A stretch of DNA of 54,565 nt from Longimicrobiales bacterium (GTDB taxonomy: Bacteria > Gemmatimonadota > Gemmatimonadetes > Longimicrobiales > Gaopeijiaceae): the NCBI GenBank assembly GCA_028278645.1, contig JANQDZ010000035.1, positions 1-54,565 of the forward strand. Direction: 5' to 3'. Under the pieces are notes generated by a model. It was not told where the DNA came from. It was given only the letters and a program-made list of their open reading frames with translations, and did no database searches. The translations under genes and the position numbers were made by a program. Of the stretch, positions 1 to 9,258 are shown piece after piece. Every line of letters starts with the position of its first letter. Within the stretch, counting starts at the first letter, position 1.

Positions 1-106
1 AAGCCATGGGAAAGGTCAGAACAACACTCTACTGGCCCCAGGGATCCGTATGTCCGGTGACGAAAAACTTGACTCTTCGGGCCTCATAGAAGGTCGGTAA
101 CTCGAT
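1..106. other. Window edge, no gene seen
   Basis: No supportable gene lies here. On the minus strand the SulP frame stays open for about 25 codons past its stop codon, but nothing in that stretch looks like a conserved domain. I treat it as downstream untranslated sequence. Confidence 0.4.
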
Positions 107-1657
107 TCAGGGGCCCTGCCAGGCCAAGACCTCCCGCAAAACCCTCTCGGCGTGGGCTGGAACGTCAGTGAACTCCAGCTGTAAACCGGCCTTCCCTACG
201 TTTTCTTTCAGCTGTTTCAGGACCATTGCCCCGGTCACGTCGATACGGCCCAGGCCACCGAGGTTGAGGACGACCCGCTCCACCCCGTCCGCCTCCTCCA
301 ACCCCTTCACCAGGTCCCTCTCAATCGTGGGGGCTGAGCCGAACCAGAGCACGCCCCTGAGTTCCATGAGAAGAGTCTCACCCTCCTGAGTTGAGGAAAG
401 GGCCGGACTGAGCTCCCTCCATAGGTGGACACCCATAGCCAGGACCACCGAGAGGATTATCGCTTCCTCGACGTGAGGTGCCAGGGCGAGGGTCATTCCA
501 AATGCCGACCATCCGATAACGGATTGGACCCGCGACACCCTCCAGAGCTCCACGAGGGGGGAGAAGCGGAGAAGCTTCCATACTGCGGCGATCACGACGG
601 CCGCCAGGGTGGCTTTCGGGAGCGGTGCCAAGATCCATGAGAAGGGCAGGAAGATCAGGACCGCCGCGCCGGCTACAAAACCGGACCAACGAGTTTGGGC
701 GCCCGCCAGGTGGTTGAGGCTCGTTCTTGAAAATGACCCGCCGGCAGGAAACCCGCCGAGGCACCCGGCCGCCAGGTTTGCGACACCCTGGCTGACGAAC
801 TCCCGATCGGGGTTCCAGGGCGCCTTCTCCCGGGTCCCCAGGGCCTGGGAGATGGACGCGACTTCTGCGAAACCCACCATGGCTATGACTATCCCTGGAA
901 GGATCAAGCTCGGAAGCCGAGTCCATGGGAGATCAAGGGAGAGCTCGGGAAACCCGCCAGGGACCTCTCCCACCACCGGCCCCGAATAACCCGTCATAAC
1001 GGAAAAAAGGTACCCTCCGATGCCTGCTATCAGGACCCCGGGGATGGCCGGGTGTATTCGACGGGATCCGAGCATGATCGCCAAGGTCGCCACCGTAAGG
1101 AGCAGGGCAGCTGGCTCCCAGCTCCCTGGATGGAGCACCGACCAGATCGCGTTGGCTCCGACGCTCTCGGTTGGGGGGTCGACACCCAGAGCCGATGGCA
1201 GCTGCGAGCCCATGATCAGGAGGGCGGCTGCTGAGGTGAATCCCACGATGACAGGCTGTGAGAGCAGGAACGCCATCCAACCCATCCTCAGCACGCCGAT
1301 AACTACTCTGGCACATCCCACAACCAATGCCAGGAGGCCGGCCAGGGCTACATAGTCGGATGATCCGACCTCGGCCATGGGTAGAAGGGCTCCGAGGGTG
1401 AGTAGCGCGGTAAGGGCCACCGGACCTGTTTGCAGCCAGGGTGAGGAAGCGAAGAACGCAGCGGCGATTGGGGCGAATGCCGCGACGTAGAGCCCCCGGT
1501 GGGCAGGGAGGCCCGCCAGCTCGGCATAGGCGAGAGACTGAGGAATCAGGACCATTGCCACACCGAGGCCCGCGAGGAGGTCCCGAGGATGGATGGGAAG
1601 GCCGACTTTTCGCCCTAAGGCGACTCCCACTTCTTCTTTCGGTGGCGTCTGATCCAT
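107..1657 (-). CDS. SulP/SLC26-family anion transporter with C-terminal STAS domain
   Basis: A 516-residue inner-membrane anion permease; sulfate, bicarbonate or another small anion are family substrates and the actual one cannot be read from the sequence. The first conserved block (DLLAGL, then IPQSLAYAELAGLP) is the SulP signature, followed by about ten or more hydrophobic segments and the PAGGSFSRTSLN motif in the core. A cytosolic STAS domain occupies roughly residues 426-516 and carries the loop IDVTG where regulatory STAS domains often have DSSG. The frame is open upstream to a TTG at 1840, but the ATG at 1657 places DLLAGL at a normal distance from the N-terminus, so I use it, although no strong ribosome-binding site precedes it. 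It is divergent from the PadR-ADOP pair. Confidence 0.9.
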   Translation of the reverse strand: MDQTPPKEEVGVALGRKVGLPIHPRDLLAGLGVAMVLIPQSLAYAELAGLPAHRGLYVAAFAPIAAAFFASSPWLQTGPVALTALLTLGALLPMAEVGSSDYVALAGLLALVVGCARVVIGVLRMGWMAFLLSQPVIVGFTSAAALLIMGSQLPSALGVDPPTESVGANAIWSVLHPGSWEPAALLLTVATLAIMLGSRRIHPAIPGVLIAGIGGYLFSVMTGYSGPVVGEVPGGFPELSLDLPWTRLPSLILPGIVIAMVGFAEVASISQALGTREKAPWNPDREFVSQGVANLAAGCLGGFPAGGSFSRTSLNHLAGAQTRWSGFVAGAAVLIFLPFSWILAPLPKATLAAVVIAAVWKLLRFSPLVELWRVSRVQSVIGWSAFGMTLALAPHVEEAIILSVVLAMGVHLWRELSPALSSTQEGETLLMELRGVLWFGSAPTIERDLVKGLEEADGVERVVLNLGGLGRIDVTGAMVLKQLKENVGKAGLQLEFTDVPAHAERVLREVLAWQGP

Positions 1658-1851
1658 TACTGCGGTCCGATCGTTCCGCGGGGAGCCTCGCTTCCATCCG
1701 GACGTCGGACTGGTTCGGAGGATCCTCGACGGAGGGAATCTATCCGTTTTCTTGAGTGGTGGTACAAATCGATCCGAGCCGGCCTCTCTGTCCTGGGGTG
1801 TGACCGAACCTGCAACCATCTGATCATATAGAGCATCCAATCTCCTAATCG

Positions 1852-1872
1852 AACTATCATTCTTCGATAGTT
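1852..1872. promoter_or_regulatory. Inverted repeat, likely PadR operator (pair 1)
   Basis: AACTATC at 1852-1858 and GATAGTT at 1866-1872 form a perfect 7-bp inverted repeat with a 7-nt spacer. It ends 24 nt before the PadR start and lies in the divergent region shared with the SulP gene. A second symmetry, TCGAA (1849-1853) and TTCGA (1863-1867), overlaps it. PadR proteins commonly bind dyads in their own promoters. That this dyad is the operator is inference from position. Confidence 0.5.
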
Positions 1873-1896
1873 TTCAAAAATGGAGAGTTGGCCGCC

Positions 1897-2256
1897 ATGC
1901 CAAGACGTTCCGATTGGCCCCATTCTTTGACACCCGCTGCCTTCCAGATCCTCCTGGCCCTGGCCGACGCTGATCGTCATGGGCTGGGGATCGTCGAGGA
2001 AATCGAATCCCGGACGGGGGGGGAGACCGTCCTCGGGCCAGGATCCTTGTACGGGACCATCAAACGGCTTCGGGAAACGGGTCTCATCTGTGAAGCAGAG
2101 CGGGTCCCTGACCCCTCGGAGAGCGATCCGAGGCGGCGTTATTACACCATCACACCTTTCGGCCGCGAAGCCCTGGCAAGGGAGGCTCGTCGCCTGGAGG
2201 TGATGGTTCACGTGGCCAAGTCCAAGGCGGTTCTGGACCAGGAGCCGGGGCGATGA
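1897..2256 (+). CDS. PadR-family transcriptional regulator (pair 1)
   Basis: A 119-residue PadR winged-helix repressor. The N-terminal half contains the typical helix-turn-helix and the GPGSLYGTIKRL recognition region, followed by a wing with the RRRYYTIT strand and the TPFGREAL turn. The frame also opens at a TTG at 1888, but the ATG at 1897 begins MPRRSD and gives the normal family start. Its last four bases overlap the start of the following ADOP permease (ATGA), so the two are translationally coupled, the usual PadR-ADOP arrangement in Acidobacteriota and Gemmatimonadota. It probably represses this pair through the dyad just upstream. Confidence 0.92.
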   Translation: MPRRSDWPHSLTPAAFQILLALADADRHGLGIVEEIESRTGGETVLGPGSLYGTIKRLRETGLICEAERVPDPSESDPRRRYYTITPFGREALAREARRLEVMVHVAKSKAVLDQEPGR

Positions 2257-4868
2257 AGAGGCTTCTCTGTGCGCTGTTTCTTCGGCTCTACCCCAAGAGC
2301 TTTCGTGACGAGTACGGAAGGGAGTGGAGAGAGTTGGCGGCCCGACGTGGGTTTCTCTCCTTGGTCGGGGATACCCTCCGGGAGGTCCCCGTCCAGTGGC
2401 GCCACCGGGCTTCGGGAGGCCAGGCGACGGGCCGAAAAGGGGGAGGAAGTCTCGGAACCACTCTCCAGGATGCCCGATTCGGGCTTCGTACTCTACGCAA
2501 ACGGCCTCTCTTCACACTGATGGCGGTCGGGACCCTGAGCCTGGGGATTGGCTCGGCCACGGCCATGTTCAGCGTGGTGGAGGGTGTCCTCCTCCGGGGA
2601 CTCCCGTTTGAGAACCCTGAGGAGCTTGTCTCGGTTTGGCAGACGTACCCTGAGTGGAGGGGGAACCCGGATCTCGCTCCCATGTGGGATTGGGGGTATT
2701 TGGCCTACCCTGGTTTCGAGCGCTGGCGCGACGGGCAAACGCAGCTCCAGGGGGTAGCAGTCCACGCTTCAACGGCTCGGAATCTGACGAGTCCGGGGGA
2801 CGTGGAGAGGATAACTGTTGGGGTTGCTTCTGCTTCTCTCTTCTCCGTGCTGGGCGTGCAACCGGTGCTTGGTCGGGGCTTCTTGCCCGAAGAGGACCAG
2901 GCCGGGACCGCTCCAGTGGCGGTACTCAGCCACGCGTTCTGGCAGGAAAGGTTCGGGGGGGACGAGGGTGTTTTGCGGAGTACCATCGGGCTCAACCAAA
3001 CCCACTTCGAGGTGGTAGGAATCCTGCCCAGGCACTTTGAACTCCGCGGGCTGGGGTTCTTTGGTTCCGGAGGAGCAAAGCCGGTCTGGATTCCCACCGG
3101 CGCAGATGGTTATCGGCGAGCAGAGAACAGTCATTCTTATGAAGCCGTAGGGCGCCTCAAGCCCGGAGTGACCCTTCCCCAGGTCGCCGGCGAGGCCAGG
3201 AGTCTGATTCCAGCTCCCGACGAAGACCCAGGACATTCGGTACGAGCTGAGAGCTGGATCGAACTTCAACGCGCAGGGCTATGGTCCCCCCTGCTCCTGC
3301 TATTGGGAGCCTCCGGAATCCTCCTCCTGATTGCCGCAGGGAATGTTGCGACCCTCCTGCTTGGCGAGGCTGCCGGACGCCGTCATGAGATGGCTACCCG
3401 GACAGCCCTCGGGGCGGGTCGCCGACGCCTGGTCCGGCAACTCCTGACGGAAAGCATCCTCTTGGGCATGGGCGGAAGCCTTCTCGGGATCGGGGTAGCT
3501 ATAGCAGGGACCCACTTCCTCCTGGCGATGGCCCCAGCGCTGCCTCGCCTGGACCAGGTTTCTGTCAACGGATCTGTCCTTTTCTTCGCTGTCGGCCTGG
3601 GGGTTCTGTCGAGTCTGGTCTTCGGCCTCGCGCCGGCGCTTCATCTTGCGGGGAGTGGGGCCCGCCAGACTCTGGCCACCGGATGGCGGAGTGGCCCCAG
3701 GGGTGGGAATTCGCTCCAGAAAGGCCTCATCGCTGCTGAGCTGGCATTGACAATGGTCCTCCTTGTCTCCGGAGTACTCGTCGTCCGCAGCCTGGACCGC
3801 TTGCTGGCTGTTGAGACGGGTTTCCAGGCGGAACAGTTGGTGATGGCCAGAGTGAACCTGCCGGGGTACCGCTTCGGGGGCATGACCGAACGAGCCTTGC
3901 GAGTTGAGGAGATCCAGGAAACCCTGTCGGCCCTGCCAGGGGTCACAGCGGCCAGCGGGACAAGTTCTCTACCTTTCTATAACAACCCAAATGCTCTTTC
4001 ATACGGGATCGAGGGAAGGCCCGCGCCCGAAGGCACGGCCCCCCATGCCAGTGTGATGGATGTGTTACCCGGGTTTTTCGAAACCATGGGCATAAGGATC
4101 ATGGAGGGGCGGCCGATCCAGGATTCGGATCGATCCGACGGACAGCCGGTTGCCGTCATCAGTGAAACCTTCGCCCGACGGCACTGGCCCGACGAGTCTC
4201 CCCTTGGGGCCAGGATCCTCTTCGGAGACACCCTCCTCGTGGTGGGTGTGGCGGCTGATGTGATCCACGAATCCCTAGAATCCAAACCTTCGGCCATACT
4301 CTATCTTCCCTTTTTCCGAAGCGCGGGCCCCTCCATCAACTTCCTGGTTCGAACGACCGGGGCACCGGAGGCTCTTTACGGGATGATCAGGGAAGCCATC
4401 CACTCGGTGGACAGGGAGATTCCCATCACCCGCACGGGAACCGTAACCTCTCTGGTCTTGGCATCAGCGAGGGATGCCCGATTCCGCGCGCTGCTCTTGG
4501 CTGTTTTCGCCGCGTGCGCTTCCCTCCTGGCGTGTGCTGGAGTTTTTGGAGTGACCTCGAGGGCAGTTGCCCAGAGACAGAAGGAGCTGGGGGTGCGAAA
4601 GGCCCTGGGGGCTGGAGCCGGGGGCTTGGTGAGACTTTCCTTGCTCGGGGCCGCTGGGCCCGGTGTGGTGGGGGTCGCTTCCGGTCTGGTCATCACGTTA
4701 TTCACATCGGGGTTTCTTCGGGGCTTCCTCTTCGAGGTGCAGCCGTGGGATCCGGCCACCTACGGGTTGGTGGCAGGAGTTCTGATGGCGATTGTCTTTC
4801 TTGCAGCTCTTTTCCCTGCACGAAAGGCCGGACGGGTCGAGCCCATGGAGGTGCTAAGAGAGGAGTAG
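2253..4868 (+). CDS. ADOP-like FtsX/MacB-type ABC permease (pair 1)
   Basis: An 871-residue duplicated permease without a linked ATPase. The N-terminus carries the LRLYPKSFRDEYG prefix seen in permeases of this class. A first transmembrane helix near residue 95 is followed by a MacB-type periplasmic domain, then an FtsX-type three-helix block near residues 345-465. A fourth helix near residue 490 begins the second periplasmic domain, and the protein ends in a second FtsX block closing with the ARKAGRVEPMEVLREE tail. This is the architecture described for ADOP ('Acidobacterial duplicated orphan permease') proteins. The substrate is unknown; macrolide or lipoprotein export is known only for distant MacB/LolE relatives. 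It is co-transcribed with PadR through a 4-nt overlap. Confidence 0.9.
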   Translation: MKRLLCALFLRLYPKSFRDEYGREWRELAARRGFLSLVGDTLREVPVQWRHRASGGQATGRKGGGSLGTTLQDARFGLRTLRKRPLFTLMAVGTLSLGIGSATAMFSVVEGVLLRGLPFENPEELVSVWQTYPEWRGNPDLAPMWDWGYLAYPGFERWRDGQTQLQGVAVHASTARNLTSPGDVERITVGVASASLFSVLGVQPVLGRGFLPEEDQAGTAPVAVLSHAFWQERFGGDEGVLRSTIGLNQTHFEVVGILPRHFELRGLGFFGSGGAKPVWIPTGADGYRRAENSHSYEAVGRLKPGVTLPQVAGEARSLIPAPDEDPGHSVRAESWIELQRAGLWSPLLLLLGASGILLLIAAGNVATLLLGEAAGRRHEMATRTALGAGRRRLVRQLLTESILLGMGGSLLGIGVAIAGTHFLLAMAPALPRLDQVSVNGSVLFFAVGLGVLSSLVFGLAPALHLAGSGARQTLATGWRSGPRGGNSLQKGLIAAELALTMVLLVSGVLVVRSLDRLLAVETGFQAEQLVMARVNLPGYRFGGMTERALRVEEIQETLSALPGVTAASGTSSLPFYNNPNALSYGIEGRPAPEGTAPHASVMDVLPGFFETMGIRIMEGRPIQDSDRSDGQPVAVISETFARRHWPDESPLGARILFGDTLLVVGVAADVIHESLESKPSAILYLPFFRSAGPSINFLVRTTGAPEALYGMIREAIHSVDREIPITRTGTVTSLVLASARDARFRALLLAVFAACASLLACAGVFGVTSRAVAQRQKELGVRKALGAGAGGLVRLSLLGAAGPGVVGVASGLVITLFTSGFLRGFLFEVQPWDPATYGLVAGVLMAIVFLAALFPARKAGRVEPMEVLREE

Positions 4869-5099
4869 GGAAGACGAGACCATATAGGTTTGTCGCCTCC
4901 CACCCAGGTTTTCCCGCAGTTCAAGCCTGCAGTTGGATCACTGCGGTTTCCCCACGGGGCCGTTCCTTTTTCTTGCGTACAAGCTGCGCAAGCCCGATTC
5001 TTAACCCCATCGTCTAACAGAATCCGATCACCGAAACGTAATCTCCGAGACGGAGCCGGATGGCCCGTCCTGTTTTTGCATTCTTCTCGGAGGGAATCC

Positions 5100-5486
5100 A
5101 TGAGTCAGGCTGACATCAACGCGATCAGGAAGTACCTGGCCGACTGGCAAGACGCCGGAAACTCTCAGGATCTCGAGCGTGTGTTCCAGATGATCACGGA
5201 CGACGTGGAGTTGGTCCCGCACGGAGAACGGCCCGTGAGGGGGGAAGCTGCCCGTGGGGTTTATCGGAGCTTCATTGAAAACTATGACATGAGCATGAAG
5301 CAGGAGAACCGGGAGATCGAGGTGGGTGGGGACATTGGTTATGTCACCTACTCCGCGGAGTTGACCCTAACACCGAAGGCCGGTGGAGATCCGTCCCTCA
5401 TGAGGGCGGAGGGAATCCGAATCTTCCGGCGCCAAATAGACGGATCGTGGAAACAGGCAAAGGACTTCTGGACGGTGCTGCCATAG
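5100..5486 (+). CDS. SnoaL-like/DUF4440 (NTF2-fold) protein
   Basis: A 128-residue small cytosolic protein. The helical start (RKYLADWQDAGNSQDLERVFQMI) followed by VELVPHGERPVRG and a beta-rich half ending in W-KQAKDFWTVLP fits the SnoaL/ketosteroid-isomerase-like cone fold. The open frame extends upstream to 4890, but the ATG at 5100 has GGAGGGA about six bases before it and gives the usual family length. Family members range from isomerases to proteins of unknown role, and no catalytic residues can be assigned. It stands alone between ADOP pair 1 and a convergent DinB-like gene. A related gene lies at 20578. Confidence 0.75.
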   Translation: MSQADINAIRKYLADWQDAGNSQDLERVFQMITDDVELVPHGERPVRGEAARGVYRSFIENYDMSMKQENREIEVGGDIGYVTYSAELTLTPKAGGDPSLMRAEGIRIFRRQIDGSWKQAKDFWTVLP

Positions 5487-5694
5487 GAGTCGGCAAGGCT
5501 AGCCCACCCTCGCCGAGCCTCGGAGACCTTCAAGCTCATCCATCCGCTCGAGAAAGGCCAATGTCAGCCTGTTGGTCCAGTCGTCAGCAAGCAAGGGGAG
5601 TGTGATCCCCGAGAGAATAATCAGGAACTCAGGCATTCCACGTTTCCAGTGGAAACCTGATGCCTTCGCCATCAAACCTCTGGGCCGACAAAGG

Positions 5695-6246
5695 TCACCG
5701 CGACCACGGCGGGACCACGCCGTTCATCCTGGCGTAGGCGATGGATTGGCCGAGATGCTCGTTCATATGGGCCACGAGCCGGACCAGAACGGACCAGCGT
5801 GGCACGGTACGTCCGAAGAGCGACGTTTCGGATTGCAGGTCCTGGGCGGTCATGGTGCCGACGTTCGTATGGACCCAGTCTCTCGTTTGGGTTAACGCAG
5901 CCATCACCTGGGCTTTGTCCCTCAAAGACTCCATCCGGTCCATCTCCACCGCCTCGGGTTCGGTTATGCCCATGTTCCGCGTGGGCAGGAGGTAATTGTA
6001 GCGGGCCACGTGCATGAAAACTTCACCGACCTCCATGACGCCCTCTCCCGGAGACCAGGTGTACTTTTCAGCTGGCATGGCCTCGGCCAAGGCCAGGAAT
6101 TTTCTCATGGAGGTGTCGAACTCCCCCAAGAGTTCATCTCGGATGGCCCGTTCGCTCTGCCCTTGGAGGGGGGATAATTCCCCGGCAAGCGCCAGGAATA
6201 AAATCGGAAAAACCAGGGGAGCCGTGCCAGCGTACCTCTTCCGCAT
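5695..6246 (-). CDS. Secreted DinB-superfamily protein
   Basis: A 183-residue protein with an N-terminal signal peptide (hydrophobic LVFPILFLALAGELSPLQGQ) and then a DinB-like four-helix bundle. The expected metal-site histidines are visible at VFMHVARYN and VAHMNEHLGQ; a third histidine is VHTNVG or absent. DinB/YfiT proteins are divalent-metal bundles, and several act as thiol transferases. The exported version is common in Gemmatimonadota and Acidobacteriota and has no assigned role. The ribosome-binding site AGGAAGGAAA sits just before the ATG. It is convergent with the SnoaL-like gene. Confidence 0.8.
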   Translation of the reverse strand: MRKRYAGTAPLVFPILFLALAGELSPLQGQSERAIRDELLGEFDTSMRKFLALAEAMPAEKYTWSPGEGVMEVGEVFMHVARYNYLLPTRNMGITEPEAVEMDRMESLRDKAQVMAALTQTRDWVHTNVGTMTAQDLQSETSLFGRTVPRWSVLVRLVAHMNEHLGQSIAYARMNGVVPPWSR

Positions 6247-6437
6247 GGGAGTTTCCTTCCTTTCTAGCAGTTGGAAAACTCCAAATCCCAGATGAAACCT
6301 GGTTAAGTGTCAAGGACTTCCCTCGGAGCCCCCCCAAAACTCCCGTTCACCAGTCCCCGCGCAAATGCTCCGCACAGGTTAGTTGCAGGAGCTGACTGAT
6401 GGGGTTAGATAGTTGGCATCCCCGACGAGGAGATGTA

Positions 6438-6818
6438 ATGAGAGCGAGACTCGCTGTGTTCGGGCTTTCCCTGGGAGCGGGCGTTCTGCTTCCCGCTTGT
6501 GAGGATGCAGAGGAGTTCGAGATCACCGGCCCAGAACTGGAGGGAATTCTCGCAACTCAGCCTGAGGCACCGGATGCGACTTCCGGCGTTCGCATCCACG
6601 GTACTCGGATGATGGACGGAGAACCGCTGATTTTCCTCGACGGGGTGCTTATGTCAGAGGAGGACCCCGGTTTGGATGCCGTTGATCCAAACGACATCGA
6701 GAAGATCAGTGTGATCAAGGGGACGAAAGCCGTTGAGAAGTATGGTCCGGAGGCCGAGTACGGAGTCATTCTGATCACTCTGAAGGACTCGATACGGAGT
6801 TGGGAAGACTCCCGGTAG
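6438..6818 (+). CDS. Lipoprotein with stand-alone TonB-plug-like domain
   Basis: A 126-residue predicted lipoprotein. The signal peptide ends in a lipobox (LLPAC) near residue 21. The C-terminal half reads like the plug domain of TonB-dependent receptors: PLIFLDGVLM, then DPNDIEKISVIKG and YGPEAEYGVILITLK. In receptors this plug lies inside a 22-strand barrel, yet here there is no barrel. Similar free plug segments occur at the C-terminus of M56/BlaR1-type proteins, so it may be a protein-protein interaction module. The ATG at 6438 follows GAGGAG and is preferred over the upstream in-frame start at 6399. Confidence 0.75.
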   Translation: MRARLAVFGLSLGAGVLLPACEDAEEFEITGPELEGILATQPEAPDATSGVRIHGTRMMDGEPLIFLDGVLMSEEDPGLDAVDPNDIEKISVIKGTKAVEKYGPEAEYGVILITLKDSIRSWEDSR

Positions 6819-6911
6819 GGTCTGGAAAAAGCCAACAGAGGATTCCGGCTGGGTCTCCGAGAGACGCGAAGACTCCGACCGCGGTAACCGACTGCGAAAA
6901 CTCCGTGGATC

Positions 6912-7135
6912 TCATTGTGCAGGTCTGGGATCGACGCCCCGATACCCTTTGACTGTTTCGGGCAGAGTAACGCGATCCATCGTTTCCCACCGTGGAAGGG
7001 TGAAGGTGTAGTCCTCGGCGGTCATCTCCTCGCCTAGGTCGAAGTTCGCGTTATCGAAGATTCCGTGAATCCACTTCCCTTTCTTGACCCGTCCAGCCCC
7101 CTTTGCCCACTTTTGCCGGGATCCTTCAGGGGCCC
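6912..7135 (-). pseudogene. C-terminal relic of an unidentified gene
   Basis: The stretch between the plug lipoprotein and the CBM9/DUF5916 gene (6819-7176) contains no intact gene. A minus-strand frame ending at 6912 reads like a genuine protein tail: KWIHGIFDNANFD, then EDYTFTLPRWETMDR and VKGYRGVDPRPAQ. Upstream it runs into the CBM9/DUF5916 gene on the other strand and has no start of its own, so it looks like the end of a gene whose 5' part has been lost. I do not recognise the family. Confidence 0.35.
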
Positions 7136-7176
7136 GGTAGGTCCTCTGAATCCCTAGCCCTGACAACCTCCTGCCG

Positions 7177-9198
7177 ATGATGCTTCCTTCCTCCCTGCTT
7201 CTCACTCTCGTTGCGATCAGCCCACAGGCTGTTCCGTCGGACACAACTTTCACTCTTCCCATAGCCGTCGCCGAAGACGCGCCGACCATTGATGGCGTCA
7301 TCGGATCGGACGAGTGGCAGGTGGGCGCCGTCGCGACCGACTTCCTGCAGATGGAGCCGCGACAGGGCGATCCGGCGAGCGAACGCACCGAGGTTATGGT
7401 CATGCAGGACCAAGGAGCCATCTACGTCGCGTTCCGCGTGTTCGACTCCGGAGAGCCCGTCGGGCAGATCACCCGCCGGGACGCGAACATCACGTCGGAC
7501 GATGCCGTGGGCTTCCTCCTCGACACCTACCGGGATCGCCAGACCGGCTATTCGTTTCTCACGAACCTACTGGGCACCCAGCAGGACCTCCGAATCGCCG
7601 ACGACGGACGCACGGTGGACCTTGCCTGGGATGGGGAGTGGGAGTCGGCGGCAACGCGAACGGACTACGGGTGGTCGGCCGAGTTCGCGATCCCGTTTTC
7701 GACCCTGCGGTACGAACCCGGCGAGGACCGGGCCTGGGGGATCAACTTCGTGCGCACGATCCGGCGCAATTTGGAGATCTCCTTGTGGGCGGGGCCGGTG
7801 GACCTTGCGTCTCGCGTTTCTCAGGCAGGCGTCCTGACCGGGCTGCGCCTCCCGCGGCCGCTCAAACCCGCCGAGGTGATCGTGTACGGAATGTCTCGGG
7901 CGAGCACCGGATTGGGCCCTGAGTGGGACGCGGGGGCCGATCTGCGGTTCAACCCCGATCCGTCGGTCACGATCAACGGTACCGTGAACCCGGATTTTGC
8001 GACGATCGAGGCCGACCGCGAGCGGGTGAACCTCACACGCTTCGAAGTCTCACTCACTGAAAAGCGCCCTTTCTTCCTCGAGGGCAATGAGCTGTATCGG
8101 CAGCGGATCCGCACATTCTACAGCCGCCGGATCTCGGACATTCGTGCCGGAGGGCGGGTGCTCGGGAAGAGGGGACCATGGACGTACGCGGCGATGGCCG
8201 TCGGGGGCGAACCATTGGACTCCGGCGAACCGGCGCCCTTCTACACGGTGGGAAGCCTGCGCCGGGATGTCGGACGTTCCACCATTGGCGCGACCTGGGC
8301 GGAGCGTCGGCTGGACGGGCAAGCTGGTGGCTCGTTCGGTATCGATGCCACACTCTTCTTCTCGGACCATTTCGGGTTCACCGGCCAAGCAATCCAGAGC
8401 TTCGGCGAATACGACTCCGGCACCACCGCTTTCTTCCTGCGACCGGCCTACGACTCGCCGACCGGCCATTTTCACGTGCGCTACACGCATATGGGCGATC
8501 GGTTCGGCGACAACGTGAACGCCATCGGTTTCGTCCGAGACGACAACCGGCGCGAGATCGATTCGGCGCTCGACAAAACGTTCTGGTTCGACTCGGGTCC
8601 GCTCGAGCAATTCCAGTACGGTTCGAACTACAACATCTACTGGGGCCAGGACGGGACCCGCCGAAGTTGGCAGATCGATCAGGTCCTGAACTTCGAGTTC
8701 AGGAGTCGATGGGCGCTGGAGGTCGAGCACACAGAGGAGTTCAAGCTCTTCGAGAAGGAGTTCCGCAACCGCGAGACTGGGATCACCCTCGGCTACAACA
8801 CCCGCGAGTTCACATCGGGGTTCGGGGAAATCGAGTTCGGTCGAGCGTTCGACTTGGACTTCGTGCTTGTAAGCGCCGGCGGCAGCTTTAAGCCGACCGA
8901 ACAGTCCTCCGTCAGCTACCACCTGGACCGGCTCATCCTCGATCCCGATCCGGAGGAAGAGAGCACCTGGATTCACGTGCTGCGCGTGAGCCAGTTCTTC
9001 ACGAACGACCTCTACATCCAGGCGTTCCTGCAGAGCAACAGCGTGATCGACCGGCGCGAGGCGCAGGTCGTCTTCGTGTATCGGTACAAGCCGCCCTTCG
9101 GCACGATTCAACTCGCCTTCCAGCGTGGCCGGGCCGAATTCGGGGAGCGCTCCGACCAGGGCAACACGATCTTCCTCAAGGGGACCTGGGTCTTCTGA
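7177..9198 (+). CDS. CBM9-domain/DUF5916 outer-membrane beta-barrel protein
   Basis: A 673-residue secreted protein. After a short signal peptide, residues about 30-200 form a CBM9-like domain (TIDGVIGSDEW, YVAFRVFDS, WSAEFAIPFSTLRY). The remainder matches DUF5916: the NPDFATIEADRERVNLTRFE block and the EKRPFFLEGNELY segment precede many alternating beta strands, and the chain ends in GTWVF, the terminal aromatic typical of BAM-inserted barrels. CBM9 binds carbohydrate termini in xylanases, but the role of DUF5916 proteins is unsettled; surface glycan or polymer handling is possible. There are adjacent ATGs at 7177 and 7180 and no strong ribosome-binding site. Confidence 0.88.
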   Translation: MMLPSSLLLTLVAISPQAVPSDTTFTLPIAVAEDAPTIDGVIGSDEWQVGAVATDFLQMEPRQGDPASERTEVMVMQDQGAIYVAFRVFDSGEPVGQITRRDANITSDDAVGFLLDTYRDRQTGYSFLTNLLGTQQDLRIADDGRTVDLAWDGEWESAATRTDYGWSAEFAIPFSTLRYEPGEDRAWGINFVRTIRRNLEISLWAGPVDLASRVSQAGVLTGLRLPRPLKPAEVIVYGMSRASTGLGPEWDAGADLRFNPDPSVTINGTVNPDFATIEADRERVNLTRFEVSLTEKRPFFLEGNELYRQRIRTFYSRRISDIRAGGRVLGKRGPWTYAAMAVGGEPLDSGEPAPFYTVGSLRRDVGRSTIGATWAERRLDGQAGGSFGIDATLFFSDHFGFTGQAIQSFGEYDSGTTAFFLRPAYDSPTGHFHVRYTHMGDRFGDNVNAIGFVRDDNRREIDSALDKTFWFDSGPLEQFQYGSNYNIYWGQDGTRRSWQIDQVLNFEFRSRWALEVEHTEEFKLFEKEFRNRETGITLGYNTREFTSGFGEIEFGRAFDLDFVLVSAGGSFKPTEQSSVSYHLDRLILDPDPEEESTWIHVLRVSQFFTNDLYIQAFLQSNSVIDRREAQVVFVYRYKPPFGTIQLAFQRGRAEFGERSDQGNTIFLKGTWVF

Positions 9199-9258
9199 GC
9201 TTGCCTGATCCGCTCCCCCGACCCCACACTCCTTCCCCACCGTAGAATCCAGAGACCC

